From Acidobacteriota bacterium (GTDB lineage: Bacteria > Acidobacteriota > Terriglobia > Acidiferrales > UBA7541): a stretch of 9,466 nt of DNA. The position numbers and the translations under genes were made by a program. Positions within the stretch are counted from its first letter, which is position 1, and the number at the start of each line of letters is the position of its first letter. The notes beneath the pieces are model-generated. The model made no database searches. It saw nothing but the letters and a program-made list of their open reading frames with translations, and was not told the DNA's origin. Positions 1 to 6,189 of the stretch are shown piece by piece. The stretch covers positions 2,576-12,041 of the forward strand of contig QHYO01000224.1 of NCBI GenBank assembly GCA_003224135.1, given 5' to 3'.

Positions 1-84
1 CAAGGATTTGCCCGGAAATTCCCCGGACGCCGACCCACTTGCTTCAAATGGTGAGGGTTGCCCAGAACTTGCGCGACTGGCCAT
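1..84 (-). CDS. Possible N-terminus of a leftward gene cut by the window edge
   Basis: Reading leftward from an ATG at 84-82, the frame stays open for 28 codons to the window edge. The peptide starts MASRASSGQPSPFEASG and is rich in Ser, Gly and Pro. I recognise no family. Support is contextual: an AGAGGA ribosome-binding-like sequence lies at 92-87, only 2 nt before the ATG, which is a short spacing. An extended -10 element (TGG then TAGAAT) lies about 40 bases upstream, with a 22-bp dyad just behind it. Twenty-eight open codons alone prove little, and roughly half the third positions are G/C, lower than I would expect from the other genes here. If real, it would be divergent from suhB. It could equally be non-coding sequence. 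Confidence 0.3.
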   Translation of the reverse strand, partial: MASRASSGQPSPFEASGSASGEFPGKSL

Positions 85-123
85 GTTCCTCTTTCTATGT
101 GATGGATTGTCCGATTGGCGCAA

Positions 124-132
124 ATTCTACCA
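124..132 (-). promoter_or_regulatory. Candidate extended -10 promoter for the leftward gene at 84
   Basis: On the minus strand this reads TGGTAGAAT, a TGn extended -10 followed by TAGAAT (5 of 6 match to TATAAT). It predicts a start near 117 and a leader of about 33 bases before the ATG at 84. No good -35 is visible, which extended -10 promoters can tolerate. The adjacent dyad at 133-154 covers the spacer and -35 zone. Confidence 0.3.
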
Positions 133-154
133 CTGTTTTTCTGCAGGAAAACAG
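133..154. promoter_or_regulatory. 22-bp near-perfect dyad, operator-like
   Basis: The left arm CTGTTTT (133-139) and right arm AAAACAG (148-154) are exact inverted repeats. The centre continues the symmetry, so 10 of 11 base pairs match and the other (140/147) is a G·T. It sits immediately upstream of the candidate leftward -10 element and 132 bases before suhB. That position suits a dimeric repressor site. The ends CTGT and ACAG resemble a LexA box, but the spacing (CTGT-N14-ACAG) is not the enterobacterial N8. No regulator can be named. Confidence 0.4.
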
Positions 155-252
155 GCAGCCTTGTCGCATTTGGATGCCAGTTCGTTCCATTGCGGCAAAA
201 TTTCGCGGGAAAAAAGGCCCGGCGCACGACCACGCTGCATTTTTCCTTTTCT

Positions 253-280
253 TTGAGAACTGATAACTTAGAAGTCTAAA
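253..280 (+). promoter_or_regulatory. Candidate promoter for suhB, possibly giving a leaderless transcript
   Basis: TTGAGA at 253-258 (5 of 6 to the -35 consensus) is followed after 16 bases by TCTAAA at 275-280 (4 of 6 to the -10). Six bases later comes the A of the suhB ATG, the expected transcription start. No convincing Shine-Dalgarno sequence precedes the ATG, so the transcript may be leaderless. A small dyad, TTAGA-AG-TCTAA (268-279), overlaps the -10. Confidence 0.35.
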
Positions 281-286
281 CTTTTT

Positions 287-1114
287 ATGAGTGCCAACTA
301 TCTCGACGTTGCGATCGAAGCCGCTCTTGAAGCCGGCAAAATTCTTCGTGAAGAATATGCTCTGCCTCCCGACATCCATTACAAAGGGGACGTCGACCTG
401 GTGACCCAGGCTGACCGCCGCAGCGAGCGGGCGATTGTCGCTCGCCTCTCTAGATTTTTCCCCGAGCACACCATCGCTGCCGAAGAAGGCACAGGCCACG
501 AACGCAGCACTGAATTCCGCTGGCATGTCGATCCCCTGGATGGCACAACAAACTTTGCGCACAAATATCCCTGCTTCGCCGTTTCGATTGCGCTTGCGCA
601 AAACGGGGTTGTCCTGGCGGGTGTCGTTTACAACCCCATTTACGACGAGCTCTTCGCTGCGGCACGCGGCGAAGGCGCCACGCTTAATAGCGAGAAAATC
701 TCGGTTTCGAAGGTCTCGACTCTTTCGACCAGCTTACTTTGCACCGGCTTTCCAGTGCACAAACGGCTCGCGAATCCTAATATTCACTACTACTACGATT
801 TCACGCTGCGCTCGCATGGAGTGCGCCGCGACGGCTCTGCCGCGCTCGATCTTGCGAGTGTTGCTGCCGGTCGGTTCGATGGATTCTGGGAATTTGGCCT
901 AAAACCCTGGGATATCGCAGCCGGCATGCTGCTGGTAACCGAAGCAGGAGGCGCTATTTCAGATTTTCACGGCAACGCGTATCTGCTCGGCGGGCCAGTG
1001 GTGCTCGCGACAAATTCTGTAATTCACGAAGAGATGCGCGAGACCGCTCTCGCCATTTCGCAACGCGATCCGAATGCGCCCCTTGGCGTCCCTCTGCAGC
1101 CAATTCCGAAATAA
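287..1114 (+). CDS. suhB: Inositol-1-monophosphatase family protein (SuhB-like)
   Basis: This is a 275-residue Mg2+-dependent phosphatase of the inositol monophosphatase superfamily. It probably hydrolyses myo-inositol 1-phosphate or a related sugar phosphate in the cytoplasm. The metal-binding signatures are intact: E66-E67 in AAEEG, the motif DPLDGTTNF at residues 82-90 (D82, D85, catalytic T87), and WDIAAG at 208-213 with D209. Length matches E. coli SuhB (about 267 aa) plus a short Pro-rich tail. The ATG fits the family N-terminus (AIEAALEAGKIL), but no ribosome-binding site is evident. A TAA-TAG double stop ends it. The next gene is convergent, so suhB appears monocistronic. Family assignment is firm. 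The substrate is not: histidinol-phosphatase or CysQ-like roles exist in this superfamily, although the motif spacing is most SuhB-like. Confidence 0.92.
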   Translation: MSANYLDVAIEAALEAGKILREEYALPPDIHYKGDVDLVTQADRRSERAIVARLSRFFPEHTIAAEEGTGHERSTEFRWHVDPLDGTTNFAHKYPCFAVSIALAQNGVVLAGVVYNPIYDELFAAARGEGATLNSEKISVSKVSTLSTSLLCTGFPVHKRLANPNIHYYYDFTLRSHGVRRDGSAALDLASVAAGRFDGFWEFGLKPWDIAAGMLLVTEAGGAISDFHGNAYLLGGPVVLATNSVIHEEMRETALAISQRDPNAPLGVPLQPIPK

Positions 1115-1190
1115 TAGTCTTGCGTTTCGTGCGGCCACAATCGTTTCGAACATTCAGAACAGGACTGAGCGTCGCAGCTCCCTCGTTGTG

Positions 1191-2312
1191 TTACTTCGCG
1201 CCCCATTCTTTGTAGAGTTTGAGGATCGTTGCACCGATGGAAAGATGCCAGGCGAAGATGGCGACGTCTTTGAATTTGTCTGGGACGACGTATTGATCGG
1301 CGGCATCTTCGGCTGGCACGCCGGACTGGTACATTTTTTCCGCTTGTGCAGCGATATCATCGAAGAGATCAGCGAACAACTGCACTCCATCGCGGCCGGC
1401 GATTTGTCCGTGACCGGGAACAAAGATGGTGTCCTTGTCCCAGGACAAAAAGGTTTTGAGCGTGGAGCGCCAGCCGGAAACAGTAGCTTGTTCGTCGAAA
1501 GTGACCGGATACATGTGATTGAAGAGCAGGTCGCCAGCGTAAACGACGTTCTGTTCGGGGACGCGAACGATAAGGTCCGTGCCGGAGTGGCCGGGATACG
1601 TTTCGACGAGCGCTGTCAAGCCGCCCAAGTCGAGTTTCACAGGAAGCTTCGCCGGATCCAGTGGGCGATTGGGGAACCCCAGAACGGTGGAATTGACAGC
1701 GCCAAAAATGTTGCCCATGGTAGCCACCAATTCCGCGGCATGTTTACGCGCGACTTCACTCCTGGCGTTTTTTACGCGGCCTTCGAGAGGACGCAAAAAG
1801 GCAGCTTTATCCATTCCCTGCATGGCACCGTAACTGTCAAAAATTCTTTTTGAAACTGCCGCGTGCGCCCAGAGCGAAATGCCGTTAGCTCCGTAAAACG
1901 CGTTTCCTGTGACGTGATCGAAATGGTAGTGGGTATCGAGCGCGCCCATGATGGGGCCTTGGCTCAGCGTGCGAAGGGTTTCATGATGAAAGCTGGCTCC
2001 CGCAGGGCTGACGAATCCCTCGATTAACAGCGCGGCGTCCTTACCAAACAGGAATCCGCCATTGCACATGGTTTGAAGACCCTTGGATGTGTCGGAGATT
2101 GTGGCGTAGAGGCCGTCGCCGATTTTCCGGACCGAAGCGAAGCCTTTATCGACAATGGGCGCCTGGGCGACACGGGAATCCGCGGCGAAGGATTCGGCGA
2201 GCGCCGGGAGCGGGAGAAGTTGATAAGCGGTAAGAGCGCTCCATTGGGACGCGCGGCCAAGAAAATCGCGCCTGCTGAACAAACCTGTTGAGGAAGAGCA
2301 GGAAGTAAACAT
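1191..2312 (-). CDS. Tat-exported metallo-beta-lactamase-fold hydrolase
   Basis: A 373-residue protein with an N-terminal twin-arginine signal: SRRDFLGRA at 13-21, then a hydrophobic stretch and a likely cleavage after LPALA (about residue 39). The mature part has the full dinuclear-zinc set of the MBL fold: HYHFDH (H128, H130, D132, H133), H242 in PGHSGTD, D261 in YAGDLLFNH, and H301 in VPGHGQ. It therefore probably hydrolyses an ester, thioester or amide outside the cytoplasmic membrane. Substrate is unknown; related proteins include SoxH-like and quinoprotein-associated hydrolases as well as true beta-lactamases. The start is well set by GGGAGG a few bases before the ATG. It is convergent with suhB (76-bp gap) and divergent from the secreted DUF4440-like gene. 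I see no convincing terminator in 1115-1190. Confidence 0.88.
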   Translation of the reverse strand: MFTSCSSSTGLFSRRDFLGRASQWSALTAYQLLPLPALAESFAADSRVAQAPIVDKGFASVRKIGDGLYATISDTSKGLQTMCNGGFLFGKDAALLIEGFVSPAGASFHHETLRTLSQGPIMGALDTHYHFDHVTGNAFYGANGISLWAHAAVSKRIFDSYGAMQGMDKAAFLRPLEGRVKNARSEVARKHAAELVATMGNIFGAVNSTVLGFPNRPLDPAKLPVKLDLGGLTALVETYPGHSGTDLIVRVPEQNVVYAGDLLFNHMYPVTFDEQATVSGWRSTLKTFLSWDKDTIFVPGHGQIAGRDGVQLFADLFDDIAAQAEKMYQSGVPAEDAADQYVVPDKFKDVAIFAWHLSIGATILKLYKEWGAK

Positions 2313-2473
2313 GAATCCTCCCGAATAAATTTGTGAAAATCGCGTGGTCGCCCTTTTGGATGCCGATTTGAGCGGAGGTCACTTTACTTTTCCGATAGGC
2401 GATGCTGTTAGCACCATACTAAATGCCGCCCCGAATCGCCCCCAACCATTTCTTGTGATTGAGGAGAGTTGCC

Positions 2474-2947
2474 TTGAAAAAGATCTTGCTGTCCATGATG
2501 GTCTGGCTACTCTGCACGGGAGTCGCGCCTGCCCAGGAACCAGACGAAGCTCCGCCAAATCTGGAGATGCAGCGGCAGGAATTGATCAATTTGGAAAAAG
2601 AGAACGCGCGAGCCATCAAGCTGCACAATCCGACGTTCTTTAGGGCTGCCTATTCGGAGGATTTCCACGGAGTTTCGCGCTACGGAGAAGTCGTGAACAA
2701 GGCATTGATGGTCCAGGAACTGCAATCGATGCCCCTGGAATTTGACTCGGTGGTGAGCAGTGATGCGCAGGTGAGAATGTTCCGTGACACCGCGTATGTC
2801 TTAAGTCTGCGGTCGGAAGTGGGACGCCGGAACGGAAAAAAGTTTTACAACCAGTTTCGAATTCTAAGGGTGTATGTGAATACGCCGCGCGGGTGGAAGA
2901 TCGTTTCTGAGTTGGAAACCAAACTGGCGACAGATGAGCGCCCATAG
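2474..2947 (+). CDS. Secreted SnoaL/DUF4440-like (NTF2-fold) protein
   Basis: I place the start at TTG 2474, because GAGGAG (2461-2466) sits 7 bases before it. It then encodes 157 residues beginning MKKILLSMMVWLL, a classic Sec signal peptide with likely cleavage after APA (residue 20). A longer reading from TTG 2459 would have no ribosome-binding site and adds five residues. The mature region looks like a single NTF2-fold domain of the DUF4440/SnoaL type: a helix with NLEKENARAIKLHN, then FFRAAYSEDFHGVSRYGE, then alternating strands ending in RGWKIVSEL. Such proteins often bind small molecules or act as accessory domains; no catalytic residues can be assigned. Its 3' end converges on the ROK gene with a 10-bp gap. 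Family call is moderate, exported status is good. Confidence 0.75.
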   Translation: MKKILLSMMVWLLCTGVAPAQEPDEAPPNLEMQRQELINLEKENARAIKLHNPTFFRAAYSEDFHGVSRYGEVVNKALMVQELQSMPLEFDSVVSSDAQVRMFRDTAYVLSLRSEVGRRNGKKFYNQFRILRVYVNTPRGWKIVSELETKLATDERP

Positions 2948-2957
2948 CCGCAAATCA

Positions 2958-3851
2958 TCAGCCGGCAGTGGCTCTGCCGGCATTCACGGCCGCGCCGATG
3001 ATGCCGAGATCGTCGTTGGTTGGAATCACTTCGAAGCGGCTTCCCTGCAAGGGACTCATCTTCACCATGTCGTGAACGAGACGATCGAGTACGCCGACAT
3101 CAATCCAATTTACGTTTGGTCCGGTCAGGTAAAAGGGACCAGGGCCTTCCATGTGTATGCTGGTTGCGGTAGCCGCAGCCAGAGCGCGATGGCAACGCGA
3201 GACAAAATCTAAACAGCGCGTGTCGCCCTGCTTTGCGTTCTCGAAAACTTCTTCCGGCTCCAGATCAAGAAAGCGAAGCCGCATCGCGCGATAGCCGAGT
3301 ATGCCTTCCAGATGGCCGCGGCCGCCGCAGCCGCAGAAATTTTCCTTCGGGTCGAGCGTGACGACGGAGTGGCCGCCTTCCCAGGCCCCCTGACTCCAGG
3401 GATAGCGTCCAAAGCCGACACCGTTTCCGAGAGTCCATACGCGATTGAGCTTGTGTAGCACGCCGCGCGTCGCGGCAATGCCTGCAGCTGCGGCATCGGC
3501 GTCATTGTAAACGCGAACGGCAATGCGGGCGCCGCTCGATGCGAGAGCGCTCTCGACTGCTTCGCGAAGATGAAAGCCTTTGATCTGTTGAAGATTCGGC
3601 GATTCCTCGACGACACCTTCGCGTATGATGCCGGGAAATCCGACGCCCACAGCGGAGAGCGACTTGCCACCGTCGAGAGACAATATTAACTCGGCAATTT
3701 TAGCCGCAATATTGTCCGCGGGCATGGAGAGAAGCGCGTCCCGAGAGTCTCCCACTTCCGGAAACACCCTTACCGTTCCGGCAACCTGGTTGTTTTCAAC
3801 CAGCGCGGCCGCGATATGCTCTACAACGAGGACTCCTGCATTCCTACCCAT
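2958..3851 (-). CDS. ROK-family sugar-kinase-like protein with degenerate N-terminus
   Basis: This 297-residue protein has the ROK (repressor/ORF/kinase) C-terminal half: GFPG at 71-74, the catalytic pair N116-D117 in YNDADAAAAG, an ATP-site-like LGNGVGFG at 141-148, EGGH at 158-161, and a zinc motif CGCGGRGHLE at 173-182. ROK members usually phosphorylate glucose, fructose or N-acetyl sugars. Two deviations stand out. The N-terminal DxGGT phosphate-binding motif is missing, being replaced by GVLVVEHIAAAL. The third zinc Cys is His180. There is no DNA-binding domain, so it is not a NagC-type repressor. I chose ATG 3851, 17 bases after the sthA stop and preceded by a purine-rich GGGGGCGG. A start at 3920 would overlap sthA by 52 bases. 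It is likely co-transcribed with sthA. Kinase activity is uncertain. Confidence 0.82.
   Translation of the reverse strand: MGRNAGVLVVEHIAAALVENNQVAGTVRVFPEVGDSRDALLSMPADNIAAKIAELILSLDGGKSLSAVGVGFPGIIREGVVEESPNLQQIKGFHLREAVESALASSGARIAVRVYNDADAAAAGIAATRGVLHKLNRVWTLGNGVGFGRYPWSQGAWEGGHSVVTLDPKENFCGCGGRGHLEGILGYRAMRLRFLDLEPEEVFENAKQGDTRCLDFVSRCHRALAAATATSIHMEGPGPFYLTGPNVNWIDVGVLDRLVHDMVKMSPLQGSRFEVIPTNDDLGIIGAAVNAGRATAG
2961..2981. terminator. Strong hairpin at the convergent 3' ends of the DUF4440-like and ROK genes
   Basis: GCCGGCAG (2961-2968) and CTGCCGGC (2974-2981) are a perfect 8-bp inverted repeat around a 5-base loop. It encodes the last seven ROK codons and starts one base inside the ROK stop codon. 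It could end transcription from the DUF4440-like gene or protect both messages. No U-run follows on either strand, so a classic intrinsic terminator is not certain. Confidence 0.4.
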
Positions 3852-3868
3852 GATTTTCCGCCCCCGCG

Positions 3869-5257
3869 TCACATCTTGGTCAGCTTGTTCAAGCCGTTGA
3901 ACGCCGCGGTTTTGTAACACTCCGCAAGTGTCGGATAGTTGAAGACGGTGTCCACGAAATATTCGACGGTGCCCTTAAGGGCGAAAACAGCCTGCCCGAT
4001 GTGCAGCAATTCAGACGCGCCTTCGCCGATGATGTGGACGCCGAGCAGCTCTTTTGTGTCCGGCTTGAAAATCAGCTTCAAGCGGCCAGTAGTGTCGCCG
4101 CGGATTTGCCCACGGGCAATTTCGCGGAAGTAGGCGATACCAACTTCATAGGCGACGCCAGCGTCGGTGAGCTGCTCTTCAGTTTTGCCGATGAATGAAA
4201 TTTCTGGGATCGTGTAAATGCCATAAGGGTAGTGAGCGGGGTCGGAATGAATCGGCATGCCGAACGCGCTGGCTGCAGCGATGCGGCCCTGCTCCATCGA
4301 AACCGAACCGAGACTGGGAAATCCGATGACGTCGCCAACGGCGAAAATGTGCGGTTGCTTGGTGCGATAGTCGGCATCGACGGGAATGCGCCCGCGGGAA
4401 TCCGCGTCGAGTCCAGCGGCGTCAAGATTGAGTTCGTCAACATTGCCCTGGCGGCCAACTGCGTAAAGCAGCGCTTCGCCGGCAACTTTCTTCTTGCTTT
4501 TGAGGTTCGCGACCACGCCGTTGTCGGGGGTTTCCTCGACGCTTTCAACCTCTTCATTCAGACGAAGCGTTACGCGGCGGTCGCGCAGGTGATAGCACAG
4601 CGCTTCCACCATTTCTGAGTCAGCAAACTCCAGCAGACGAGGCCGTTTTTCTATGAGCGTAACGCGAACGCCCAGCGTGGCGAACATGCAGGTGTATTCC
4701 ACACCGATCACGCCGCCACCGACAACAATCATGGTCTTGGGAATCTGCGGCATCTGGAGAATCTGATCGCTATTGATGATGTTGCGATTGTTGAACGGGA
4801 CCAGGGGAGAGCTGGCGGGTTTCGTCCCAGTAGCGATAATAACTTTTTCCGCTTGGTAATCGGCCTGGCCACGCACGCCGGACACACGAAGGCCGTTGGG
4901 GCCTGTGAAACTGGCAAGGCCGTTGAGAACTTCGATTCCGTTGCGTGAAAGCTGCGCGCGAGTCACGTCAATTTCGGTCTTGATTACATGCTGTGCGCGA
5001 AAGGAGAGATCGGCCATAGTGATCTGTTCCTTCACGCGGTAATTCACACCGTAAATACTTTGGTAATAAAAGCCCGAAAGATGGAGCACGGCCTCGCGCA
5101 TCGTCTTGCTGGGAATGGTTCCGGTATTGATCGCAGCCCCACCGATGACTTCCATTTTTTCGACGAGCGCGGCTTTTTTGCCGAACTTCGCCGCCTGGAT
5201 CGCGGCGCGCTGGCCCGCCGGTCCGGAACCGATGACGATGATGTCGTACTTGTCCAT
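3869..5257 (-). CDS. sthA: Soluble pyridine nucleotide transhydrogenase (Si-specific), SthA
   Basis: A 462-residue flavoprotein, near the 466 aa of E. coli SthA. It interconverts NADH/NADP+ and NAD+/NADPH in the cytoplasm. The FAD fold begins at once (IVIGSGPAG, 7-15). The region equal to the redox disulphide of lipoamide dehydrogenase reads GGAAINTGTIPSK (39-51), with neither Cys; SthA enzymes also lack the pair. The NAD(P) site GGGVIG is at 180-185 with E203 at the end of the second strand, the second FAD motif AVGDVIG at 306-312, GIYTIPEIS at 346-354, and FNYPTLAE at 439-446 replaces the catalytic His of disulphide reductases. ATG 5257 is chosen because the protein then starts at the fold, but no clear ribosome-binding site precedes it. 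The ROK gene follows 17 bases later. It is divergent from sdhCAB. Confidence 0.88.
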   Translation of the reverse strand: MDKYDIIVIGSGPAGQRAAIQAAKFGKKAALVEKMEVIGGAAINTGTIPSKTMREAVLHLSGFYYQSIYGVNYRVKEQITMADLSFRAQHVIKTEIDVTRAQLSRNGIEVLNGLASFTGPNGLRVSGVRGQADYQAEKVIIATGTKPASSPLVPFNNRNIINSDQILQMPQIPKTMIVVGGGVIGVEYTCMFATLGVRVTLIEKRPRLLEFADSEMVEALCYHLRDRRVTLRLNEEVESVEETPDNGVVANLKSKKKVAGEALLYAVGRQGNVDELNLDAAGLDADSRGRIPVDADYRTKQPHIFAVGDVIGFPSLGSVSMEQGRIAAASAFGMPIHSDPAHYPYGIYTIPEISFIGKTEEQLTDAGVAYEVGIAYFREIARGQIRGDTTGRLKLIFKPDTKELLGVHIIGEGASELLHIGQAVFALKGTVEYFVDTVFNYPTLAECYKTAAFNGLNKLTKM

Positions 5258-5304
5258 GTCAGGCGAGGCGGAAGGGGCTGCCTCTATCCTCAATAGGCCG
5301 CGAA

Positions 5305-5313
5305 AGTATACCA
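5305..5313 (-). promoter_or_regulatory. Candidate extended -10 promoter for sthA
   Basis: The minus strand reads TGGTATACT: a TGn extension plus TATACT (5 of 6 to TATAAT). It predicts a start near 5298 and a leader of about 40 bases before ATG 5257. No clear -35 is seen at 17 bases. Confidence 0.4.
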
Positions 5314-5349
5314 CCACGCGCAACGGGCGCATGTGCATGGATTGCACTG

Positions 5350-5378
5350 GTGAAACTTCTGGCTTGCAAAATTAAAAT
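5350..5378 (+). promoter_or_regulatory. Candidate promoter for sdhCAB
   Basis: GTGAAA (5350-5355, 4 of 6 to TTGACA) is followed after 17 bases by TAAAAT (5373-5378, 5 of 6 to TATAAT) in an AT-rich patch. It predicts a start near 5385 and a leader of about 30 bases to ATG 5416. A short dyad GTGCA-N5-TGCAC (5333-5347) lies just upstream and could be a regulator site or chance. Confidence 0.35.
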
Positions 5379-5415
5379 TACTGATTAGGCTAAGCGCCAG
5401 GAGATTGTGCGACAA

Positions 5416-6189
5416 ATGGGTGCTCGTTCCGTGGAAACAAAGCTGGCGGCTTTTGGCGAGACACAACGGCGCGATGCCTGGTGGGTGGAAATTCTGCCTG
5501 TGGTGATTTTGCTGGGCGGATTTGGCGTCTACGCCACGCTGCGCGCATTCGAAGGCAAATTTTACGCATGGGGCCCGTATCTTTCTCCGTTTTATTCCCC
5601 GCTGATTGATCCCAGGCACCGTTGGTGGAAACTTTCACCGGCGCTTTTGATTCTCGCGGGGCCGCTGGGATTTCGCGCGACTTGCTACTACTATCGCAAA
5701 GCGTACTACCGGGCATTTTTCCTCGATCCACCAGCGTGCGCGGTAAGCGAAGGCGGAAAACGCAGCTACAAGGGGGAAACGTCTTTTCCTTTTGTTCTGC
5801 AAAACATTCATCGCTATTTCTTGTACCTGGCGATTCTGTTTCTGTTGTTTTTGTGGCATGACGCGTACAAGGGATTTTTCTTTTCCGGACGGTTGGGATT
5901 GCAGGAATTCGGAATTGGAATCGGTTCTCTGATTCTGCTTGTGAACGTCACGCTGCTGACCCTTTACACATTTTCGTGTCACTCGCTGCGGCATCTGGCC
6001 GGTGGCAAACTCGATTGTTTTTCCTGCTCGGCGTTTGGGCCGCCGCAGCACACGGCTTGGACCTGGATCACCACTCTCAATGAACGCCACATGCTCCTGG
6101 CTTGGTCTAGCTTAATTTCCGTAGGGCTGACGGATTTTTACATCCGCATGGTGGCCACCGGAATTTTCAAGGACGTGCGAATCCTGTGA
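5416..6189 (+). CDS. sdhC: Succinate dehydrogenase membrane subunit, type F-like, with Cys/His cluster
   Basis: A 257-residue membrane protein with five hydrophobic segments (about 23-44, 74-90, 133-148, 166-187, 223-243). It anchors SdhAB and passes electrons to quinone. Between segments 4 and 5 lies a compact Cys/His group, C188-H189, H193, C201 and C204 (SCHSLRH ... CFSC). This resembles type F complex II (Mycobacterium smegmatis Sdh1), whose SdhC holds a membrane-embedded Rieske-type [2Fe-2S] cluster; which residues are ligands here is my inference. H132, H148 and H225 are other His in or near membrane segments, so haem cannot be excluded. ATG 5416 follows AGGAG (5399-5403) by 12 bases. 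GTG 5407 is in frame, would add three residues, and has a 3-base spacing, so the start is uncertain. The stop overlaps the sdhA start. Confidence 0.85.
   Translation: MGARSVETKLAAFGETQRRDAWWVEILPVVILLGGFGVYATLRAFEGKFYAWGPYLSPFYSPLIDPRHRWWKLSPALLILAGPLGFRATCYYYRKAYYRAFFLDPPACAVSEGGKRSYKGETSFPFVLQNIHRYFLYLAILFLLFLWHDAYKGFFFSGRLGLQEFGIGIGSLILLVNVTLLTLYTFSCHSLRHLAGGKLDCFSCSAFGPPQHTAWTWITTLNERHMLLAWSSLISVGLTDFYIRMVATGIFKDVRIL

Noticed and set aside
205..216. TTTCGCGGGAAA near-dyad upstream of suhB
   Set aside because: Two central pairs mismatch, and it is not placed over either candidate promoter.
8..263. Two overlapping plus-strand frames before suhB (8-256 and 39-263)
   Set aside because: Neither has a ribosome-binding site or family-like composition; one is Cys/Phe/Arg-rich, typical of chance translation.
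95..601. Minus-strand open frame of 168 codons overlapping suhB
   Set aside because: Antisense to the IMPase motifs and runs through the suhB promoter area; no start signal.
1115..1190. Possible bidirectional terminator between suhB and the MBL gene
   Set aside because: Only a 4-bp GAGC/GCTC pairing without a T-run was found, too weak to call.
1074..1853. Long plus-strand open frame (259 codons) across the MBL gene
   Set aside because: It is antisense to a gene with complete zinc motifs, a Tat signal and a ribosome-binding site; the translation shows no domain character and begins inside suhB.
5105..5143. SthA lacks both redox-active cysteines of the disulphide reductase fold
   Set aside because: Not an inactivating change: soluble transhydrogenases do not need the pair, and the other SthA signatures are intact.
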